The notes under the pieces: model-generated
What the model was told of the DNA's origin: nothing
The model's database searches: none
What the model saw: only the letters and a program-made list of their open reading frames with translations
Source of the DNA: Rhynchopus euleeides
Lineage: Eukaryota > Euglenozoa > Diplonemea > Diplonemida > Diplonemidae
Length of the DNA: 64,000 nucleotides
Direction of reading: 5' to 3'
Assembly: GCA_963210315.1 (NCBI GenBank)
Contig: OY723264.1
Location: 1-64,000 of the forward strand
Position numbers and translations under genes: made by a program
Shown here: in pieces, positions 57,015-64,000 of the stretch
How the letters are laid out: each line of letters begins with the position of its first letter
Numbering within the stretch: the stretch's first letter is position 1

Positions 57015-59330
57015 TTATGGTTTTGCCAAGTTCTGCACGCAGGCAGCTCCTGGTTTTGCCGAGTTCTGTATGCAGGAAGCTCCTGGTTTTGCCAAGTTCT
57101 GCATGCAGGCAGCTCCTGGTTTTGCCAAGTTCTGTATGCAGGCAGCTCCTGGTTTTGCCAAGTTCTGTATGCAGGCAGCTCCTGGTTTTGCCAAGTTCTG
57201 TATGCAGGCAGCTCCTGGTTTTGCCAAGTTCTGCATGCAGGCACCTCCTGGTTTTGCCAAGTTCTGTATGCAGGCAGCTCCTGGTTTTGCCAAGTTCTGT
57301 ATGCAGGCAGCTCCTGGTTTTGCCAAGTTCTGCATGCAGGCAGCTCCTGGTTTTGCCAAGTTCTGCATGCAGGCAGCTCCTGGTTTTGCCAAGTTCTGTA
57401 TGCAGGCAGCTCCTGGTTTTGCCAAGTTCTGCATGCAGGCAGCTCCTGGTTTTGCCAAGTTCTGTATGCAGGCAGCTGCTGGTTTTGCCAAGTTCTGTAT
57501 GCAGGCAGCTCCTGGTTTTGCCAAGTTCTGTATGCAGGCAGCTCCTGGTTTTGCCAAGTTCTGCATGCAGGCAGCTCCTGGTTTTGCCAAGTTCTGTATG
57601 CAGGCAGCTCCTGGTTTTGCCAAGTTCTGTATGCAGGCAGCTCCTGGTTTTGCCAAGTTCTGTATGCAGGCAGCTGCTGGTTTTGCCAAGTTCTGTATGC
57701 AGGCAGCTCCTGGTTTTGCCAAGTTCTGCATGCAGGCAGCTCCTGGTTTTGCCAAGTTCTGCATGCAGGCAGCTCCTGGTTTTGCCAAGTTCTGTATGCA
57801 GGCAGCTCCTGGTTTTGCCAAGTTCTGTATGCAGGCAGCTCCTGGTTTTGCCAAGTTCTGTATGCAGGCAGCTCCTGGTTTTGCCAAGTTCTGCATGCAG
57901 GCAGCTCCTGGTTTTGCCAAGTTCTGCATGCAGGCAGCTCCTGGTTTTGCCAAGTTCTGCATGCAGGCAGCTTATGGTTTTGCCAAGTTCTGCATGCAGG
58001 CAGCTCCTGGTTTTGCCAAGTTCTGCATGCAGGCAGCTCCTGGTTTTGCCAAGTTCTGTATGCAGGCAGCTCCTGGTTTTGCCAAGTTCTGCATGCAGGC
58101 AGCTCCTGGTTTTGCCAAGTTCTGTATGCAGGCAGCTCCTGGTTTTGCCAAGTTCTGCATGCAGACAGCTCCTGGTTTTGCCAAGTTCTGTATGCAGGCA
58201 GCTCCTGGTTTTGCCAAGTTCTGTATGCAGGCAGCTCCTGGTTTTGCCAAGTTCTGTATGCAGGCAGCTCCTGGTTTTGCCAAGTTCTGTATGCAGGCAG
58301 CTCCTGGTTTTGCCAAGTTCTGCATGCAGGCAGCTCCTGGTTTTGCCAAGTTCTGTATGCAGGCAGCTCCTGGTTTTGCCAAGTTCTGCATGCAGACAGC
58401 TCCTGGTTTTGCCAAGTTCTGTATGCAGGCAGCTCCTGGTTTTGCCAAGTTCTGTATGCAGGCAGCTCCTGGTTTTGCCAAGTTCTGTATGCAGGCAGCT
58501 CCTGGTTTTGCCAAGTTCTGCATGCAGGCACCTCCTGGTTTTGCCAAGTTCTGTATGCAGGCAGCTCCTGGTTTTGCCAAGTTCTGTATGCAGGCAGCTC
58601 CTGGTTTTGCCAAGTTCTGCATGCAGGCAGCTCCTGGTTTTGCCAAGTTCTGCATGCAGGCAGCTCCTGGTTTTGCCAAGTTCTGTATGCAGGCAGCTCC
58701 TGGTTTTGCCAAGTTCTGCATGCAGGCAGCTCCTGGTTTTGCCAAGTTCTGTATGCAGGCAGCTCCTGGTTTTGCCAAGTTCTGTATGCAGGCAGCTCCT
58801 GGTTTTGCCAAGTTCTGTATGCAGGCAGCTGCTGGTTTTGCCAAGTTCTGTATGCAGGCAGCTCCTGGTTTTGCCAAGTTCTGTATGCAGGCAGCTCCTG
58901 GTTTTGCCAAGTTCTGCATGCAGGCAGCTCCTGGTTTTGCCAAGTTCTGTATGCAGGCAGCTCCTGGTTTTGCCAAGTTCTGTATGCAGGCAGCTCCTGG
59001 TTTTGCCAAGTTCTGTATGCAGGCAGCTGCTGGTTTTGCCAAGTTCTGTATGCAGGCAGCTCCTGGTTTTGCCAAGTTCTGCATGCAGGCAGCTCCTGGT
59101 TTTGCCAAGTTCTGCATGCAGGCAGCTCCTGGTTTTGCCAAGTTCTGTATGCAGGCAGCTCCTGGTTTTGCCAAGTTCTGTATGCAGGCAGCTCCTGGTT
59201 TTGCCAAGTTCTGTATGCAGGCAGCTCCTGGTTTTGCCAAGTTCTGCATGCAGGCAGCTCCTGGTTTTGCCAAGTTCTGCATGCAGGCAGCTCCTGGTTT
59301 TGCCAAGTTCTGCATGCAGGCAGCTTATGG
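57015..59330 (+). repeat. 1,353-bp duplication in array 3
   Basis: The GCTGCTGG marker at 57475 recurs at 58828, and the one near 57673 recurs near 59026, offset 1,353 bp (41 monomers). The stretches ending at 57962 and 59315 share the same variant order. Both copies end with a CTTATGG monomer. Confidence 0.78.
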
Positions 59331-59889
59331 TTTTGCCAAGTTCTGCATGCAGGCAGCTCCTGGTTTTGCCAAGTTCTGCATGCAGGCAGCTCCTGGTTTT
59401 GCCAAGTTCTGTATGCAGGCAGCTCCTGGTTTTGCCAAGTTCTGCATGCAGGCAGCTCCTGGTTTTGCCAAGTTCTGTATGCAGGCAGCTCCTGGTTTTG
59501 CCAAGTTCTGCATGCAGACAGCTCCTGGTTTTGCCAAGTTCTGTATGCAGGCAGCTCCTGGTTTTGCCAAGTTCTGTATGCAGGCAGCTCCTGGTTTTGC
59601 CAAGTTCTGTATGCAGGCAGCTCCTGGTTTTGCCAAGTTCTGCATGCAGGCAGCTCCTGGTTTTGCCAAGTTCTGTATGCAGGCAGCTCCTGGTTTTGCC
59701 AAGTTCTGTATGCAGGCAGCTCCTGGTTTTGCCAAGTTCTGCATGCAGGCAGCTCCTGGTTTTGCCAAGTTCTGCATGCAGGCAGCTCCTGGTTTTGCCA
59801 AGTTCTGTATGCAGGCAGCTCCTGGTTTTGCCAAGTTCTGCATGCAGGCAGCTCCTGGTTTCGCCAAGTTCTGCATGCAGGCAGCTCCT

Positions 59890-62800
59890 GGTTTTGCCGT
59901 GTATGCAGGCAGCTCCTGGTTTTGCCAAGTTCTGCATGCAGGCAGCTCCTGGTTTCGCCAAGTTCTGCATGCAGGCAGCTCCTGGTTTTGCCAAGTTCTG
60001 CATGCAGGCAGCTTATGGTTTTGCCAAGTTCTGCATGCAGGCAGCTCCTGGTTTTGCCAAGTTCTGCATGCAGGCAGCTCCTGGTTTTGCCAAGTTCTGC
60101 ATGCAGGCAGCTCCTGGTTTTGCCAAGTTCTGCATGCAGGCAGCTTATGGTTTTGCCAAGTTCTGCATGCAGGCAGCTCCTGGTTTTGCCAAGTTCTGCA
60201 TGCAGGCAGCTCCTGGTTTTGCCAAGTTCTGTATGCAGGCAGCTCCTGGTTTTGCCAAGTTCTGCATGCAGGCAGCTCCTGGTTTCGCCAAGTTCTGCAT
60301 GCAGGCAGCTCCTGGTTTTGCCAAGTTCTGCATGCAGGCAGCTCCTGGTTTTGCCAAGTTCTGTATGCAGGCAGCTCCTGGTTTTGCCAAGTTCTGCATG
60401 CAGGCAGCTCCTGGTTTTGCCAAGTTCTGCATGCAGGCAGCTCCTGGTTTTGCCAAGTTCTGCATGCAGGCAGCTTATGGTTTTGCCAAGTTCTGCATGC
60501 AGGCAGCTCCTGGTTTTGCCAAGTTCTGCATGCAGGCAGCTCCTGGTTTTGCCAAGTTCTGTATGCAGGCAGCTCCTGGTTTTGCCAAGTTCTGCATGCA
60601 GGCAGCTCCTGGTTTTGCCAAGTTCTGTATGCAGGCAGCTCCTGGTTTTGCCAAGTTCTGCATGCAGGCAGCTCCTGGTTTCGCCAAGTTCTGCATGCAG
60701 GCAGCTCCTGGTTTTGCCAAGTTCTGCCTGCAGGCAGCTCCTGGTTTTGCCAAGTTCTGTATGCAGGCAGCTCCTGGTTTTGCCAAGTTCTGCATGCAGG
60801 CAGCTCCTGGTTTTGCCAAGTTCTGCATGCAGGCAGCTCCTGGTTTTGCCAAGTTCTGCATGCAGGCAGCTCCTGGTTTTGCCAAGTTCTGTATGCAGGC
60901 AGCTCCTGGTTTTGCCAAGTTCTGTATGCAGGCAGCTCCTGGTTTTGCCAAGTTCTGTATGCAGGCAGCTCCTGGTTTTGCCAAGTTCTGCATGCAGGCA
61001 GCTCCTGGTTTTGCCAAGTTCTGAATGCAGGCAGCTCCTGGTTTTGCCAAGTTCTGTATGCAGGCAGCTCCTGGTTTTGCCAAGTTCTGTATGCAGGCAG
61101 CTCCTGGTTTTGCAAAGTTCTGCACGCAGGCAGCTCCTGGTTTTGCCAAGTTCTGCATGCAGGCAGCTCCTGGTTTTGCCAAGTTCTGTATGCAGGCAGC
61201 TCCTGGTTTTGCCAAGTTCTGCATGCAGGCAGCTCCTGGTTTCGCCAAGTTCTGCATGCAGGCAGCTCCTGGTTTTGCCAAGTTCTGCATGCAGGCAGCT
61301 CCTGGTTTTGCCAAGTTCTGTATGCAGGCAGCTCCTGGTTTTGCCAAGTTCTGCATGCAGGCAGCTCCTGGTTTTGCCAAGTTCTGCATGCAGGCAGCTC
61401 CTGGTTTTGCCAAGTTCTGCATGCAGGCAGCTTATGGTTTTGCCAAGTTCTGCATGCAGGCAGCTCCTGGTTTTGCCAAGTTCTGCATGCAGGCAGCTCC
61501 TGGTTTTGCCAAGTTCTGTATGCAGGCAGCTCCTGGTTTTGCCAAGTTCTGCATGCAGGCAGCTCCTGGTTTTGCCAAGTTCTGCATGCAGGCAGCTCCT
61601 GGTTTTGCCAAGTTCTGTATGCAGGCAGCTCCTGGTTTTGCCAAGTTCTGTATGCAGGCAGCTCCTGGTTTTGCCAAGTTCTGTATGCAGGCAGCTCCTG
61701 GTTTTGCCAAGTTCTGCATGCAGGCAGCTCCTGGTTTTGCCAAGTTCTGTATGCAGGCAGCTCCTGGTTTTGCCAAGTTCTGTATGCAGGCAGCTCCTGG
61801 TTTTGCCAAGTTCTGCATGCAGGCAGCTCCTGGTTTTGCCAAGTTCTGCATGCAGGCAGCTCCTGGTTTTGCCAAGTTCTGTATGCAGGCAGCTCCTGGT
61901 TTTGCCAAGTTCTGCATGCAGGCAGCTCCTGGTTTCGCCAAGTTCTGCATGCAGGCAGCTCCTGGTTTTGCCGTGTATGCAGGCAGCTCCTGGTTTTGCC
62001 AAGTTCTGCATGCAGGCAGCTCCTGGTTTCGCCAAGTTCTGCATGCAGGCAGCTCCTGGTTTTGCCAAGTTCTGCATGCAGGCAGCTCCTGGTTTCGCCA
62101 AGTTCTGCATGCAGGCAGCTCCTGGTTTTGCCAAGTTCTGCATGCAGGCAGCTTATGGTTTTGCCAAGTTCTGCATGCAGGCAGCTCCTGGTTTTGCCAA
62201 GTTCTGCATGCAGGCAGCTCCTGGTTTTGCCAAGTTCTGCATGCAGGCAGCTCCTGGTTTTGCCAAGTTCTGCATGCAGGCAGCTTATGGTTTTGCCAAG
62301 TTCTGCATGCAGGCAGCTCCTGGTTTTGCCAAGTTCTGCATGCAGGCAGCTCCTGGTTTTGCCAAGTTCTGTATGCAGGCAGCTCCTGGTTTTGCCAAGT
62401 TCTGCATGCAGGCAGCTCCTGGTTTCGCCAAGTTCTGCATGCAGGCAGCTCCTGGTTTTGCCAAGTTCTGCATGCAGGCAGCTCCTGGTTTTGCCAAGTT
62501 CTGTATGCAGGCAGCTCCTGGTTTTGCCAAGTTCTGCATGCAGGCAGCTCCTGGTTTTGCCAAGTTCTGCATGCAGGCAGCTCCTGGTTTTGCCAAGTTC
62601 TGCATGCAGGCAGCTTATGGTTTTGCCAAGTTCTGCATGCAGGCAGCTCCTGGTTTTGCCAAGTTCTGCATGCAGGCAGCTCCTGGTTTTGCCAAGTTCT
62701 GTATGCAGGCAGCTCCTGGTTTTGCCAAGTTCTGCATGCAGGCAGCTCCTGGTTTTGCCAAGTTCTGTATGCAGGCAGCTCCTGGTTTTGCCAAGTTCTG

Positions 62801-62935
62801 CATGCAGGCAGCTCCTGGTTTCGCCAAGTTCTGCATGCAGGCAGCTCCTGGTTTTGCCAAGTTCTGCCTGCAGGCAGCTCCTGGTTTTGCCAAGTTCTGT
62901 ATGCAGGCAGCTCCTGGTTTTGCCAAGTTCTGTAT
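59890..62935 (+). repeat. 2,140-bp duplication containing 28-bp short monomers
   Basis: A shortened 28-bp monomer, in which GCCGTGTATG replaces the usual GCCAAGTTCTGTATG, is present at 59896 and 61970. The rare CTGCCTGCAGG monomer at 60724 recurs at 62864, and CTTATGG monomers at 60145 and 60475 recur at 62285 and 62615, all at an offset of 2,140 bp (64 monomers of 33 plus one of 28). The two short monomers are 2,074 bp apart, so one further 66-bp (two-monomer) difference separates the copies at that end. GGTTTCGCC monomers are confined to this region. Confidence 0.8.
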
Positions 62936-64000
62936 GCAGGCAGCTTATGGTTTTGCCAAGTTCTGCACGCAGGCAGCTCCTGGTTTTGCCAAGTTCTGTA
63001 TGCAGGCAGCTCCTGGTTTTGCCAAGTTCTGTATGCAGGCAGCTTATGGTTTTGCCAAGTTCTGCACGCAGGCAGCTCCTGGTTTTGCCAAGTTCTGTAT
63101 GCAGGCAGCTCCTGGTTTTGCCAAGTTCTGCATGCAGGCAGCTCCTGGTTTTGCCAAGTTCTGTATGCAGGCAGCTCCTGGTTTTGCCAAGTTCTGTATG
63201 CAGGCAGCTCCTGGTTTTGCCAAGTTCTGCATGCAGGCAGCTCCTGGTTTTGCCAAGTTCTGTATGCAGGCAGCTCCTGGTTTTGCCAAGTTCTGTATGC
63301 AGGCAGCTCCTGGTTTTGCCAAGTTCTGCATGCAGGCAGCTCCTGGTTTTGCCAAGTTCTGTATGCAGGCAGCTCCTGGTTTTGCCAAGTTCTGTATGCA
63401 GGCAGCTCCTGGTTTTGCCAAGTTCTGTATGCAGGCAGCTCCTGGTTTTGCCAAGTTCTGTATGCAGGCAGCTCCTGGTTTTGCCAAGTTCTGCATGCAG
63501 GCAGCTCCTGGTTTTGCCAAGTTCTGTATGCAGGCAGCTCCTGGTTTTGCCAAGTTCTGTATGCAGGCAGCTCCTGGTTTTGCCAAGTTCTGCATGCAGG
63601 CAGCTCCTGGTTTTGCCAAGTTCTGTATGCAGGCAGCTCCTGGTTTTGCCAAGTTTTGCATGCAGGCAGCTCCTGGTTTTGCCAAGTTCTGTATGCAGGC
63701 AGCTCCTGGTTTTGCCAAGTTCTGCATGCAGGCAGCTCCTGGTTTTGCCAAGTTCTGTATGCAGGCAGCTCCTGGTTTTGCCAAGTTTTGCATGCAGGCA
63801 GCTCCTGGTTTTGCCAAGTTCTGTATGCAGGCAGCTCCTGGTTTTGCCAAGTTCTGTATGCAGGCAGCTCCTGGTTTTGCCAAGTTCTGTATGCAGGCAG
63901 CTCCTGGTTTTGCCAAGTTCTGTATGCAGGCAGCTCCTGGTTTTGCCAAGTTCTGCATGCAGGCAGCTCCTGGTTTTGCCAAGTTCTGTATGCAGGCAGC

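Larger units (their letters stand above)
48726..64000 (+). repeat. 33-bp satellite, array 3 (about 463 monomers), runs off the window
   Basis: Same monomer and orientation as arrays 1 and 2, but with a partly different variant set. CATG monomers are commoner. AGGCTGCTCC, ATGCTGGCAG, GCTGCTGG, CTCTGTG, CTCTATG and GGTTTCGCC occur here and are not seen in array 1. From about 62.94 kb the pattern returns to that of array 1: two CTTATGG/CACG pairs 99 bp apart, as near 25.35 and 30.53 kb. Open frames here are satellite artefacts as in array 1. One TGA appears in an otherwise open frame at about 61022 (TTCTGAATG). Confidence 0.97.

Noticed and set aside
5768..64000. CRISPR array (regular short repeats)
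   Set aside because: Units are directly adjacent with no unique spacers, and the monomer itself varies; this is a eukaryotic satellite.

Overview
This window is eukaryotic, almost entirely repetitive and nearly free of genes. About 94% of it is two kinds of tandem DNA. The first is an apparently perfect 8-bp repeat, (GCGGGTTT)n, at 1-5767. The second is a 33-bp satellite in three arrays: 5768-44359, 45469-46619 and 48726-64000. Two non-satellite islands interrupt the satellite, at 44360-45468 and 46620-48725. Each ends in a homopolymer A tract on its own sense strand, and each is flanked by a copy of the same satellite segment. Both therefore look like retroposed insertions: island 1 on the minus strand, island 2 on the plus strand.

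The very long open frames across the satellite (one of more than 11,000 codons) are artefacts. The monomer is 33 bp, exactly 11 codons, and its common forms have no stop in most frames, so several frames stay open together on both strands. I annotate none of them as genes. The only coding sequence with recognisable protein features is a 5'-truncated reading frame in island 2, 46620-47690. It reads as the C-terminal half of an OTU-type cysteine protease domain, then a Cys-rich zinc-binding motif, a Ser/Thr linker and a charged helical tail.

Downstream of that frame, island 2 carries a long pyrimidine-rich 3' region with an internal diverged duplication. Next comes a stretch of about 60 bp nearly identical to a universally conserved part of eukaryotic 28S rRNA. 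This is fused directly to a hairpin-rich segment of about 300 bp and then to A(19). The 28S/structured-RNA/poly(A) chimera is the most unusual object in the window and could be a 28S-headed SINE or a template-switch retroposon.

The satellite has clear higher-order structure. Blocks of roughly 1 to 5 kb are repeated with offsets that are multiples of 33 bp (957, 1122, 1353, 1683/1716, 1881, 1947, 3729/3762, 5181), or 33n plus a small indel (3796, 2140). This points to repeated unequal exchange or segmental amplification.

Organism: the 28S piece has the plant/protist form (GGCAGCCAAG, where animals usually have GGCGGCCAAG). The coding stretch is GC-rich, and the satellite tracts are very large. 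A unicellular alga or protist with a large genome, such as a dinoflagellate or a chlorophyte, would fit. This is an inference of low confidence, and nothing in the window fixes the species. I see no bacterial or viral genes, CRISPR arrays or convincing tRNA genes.
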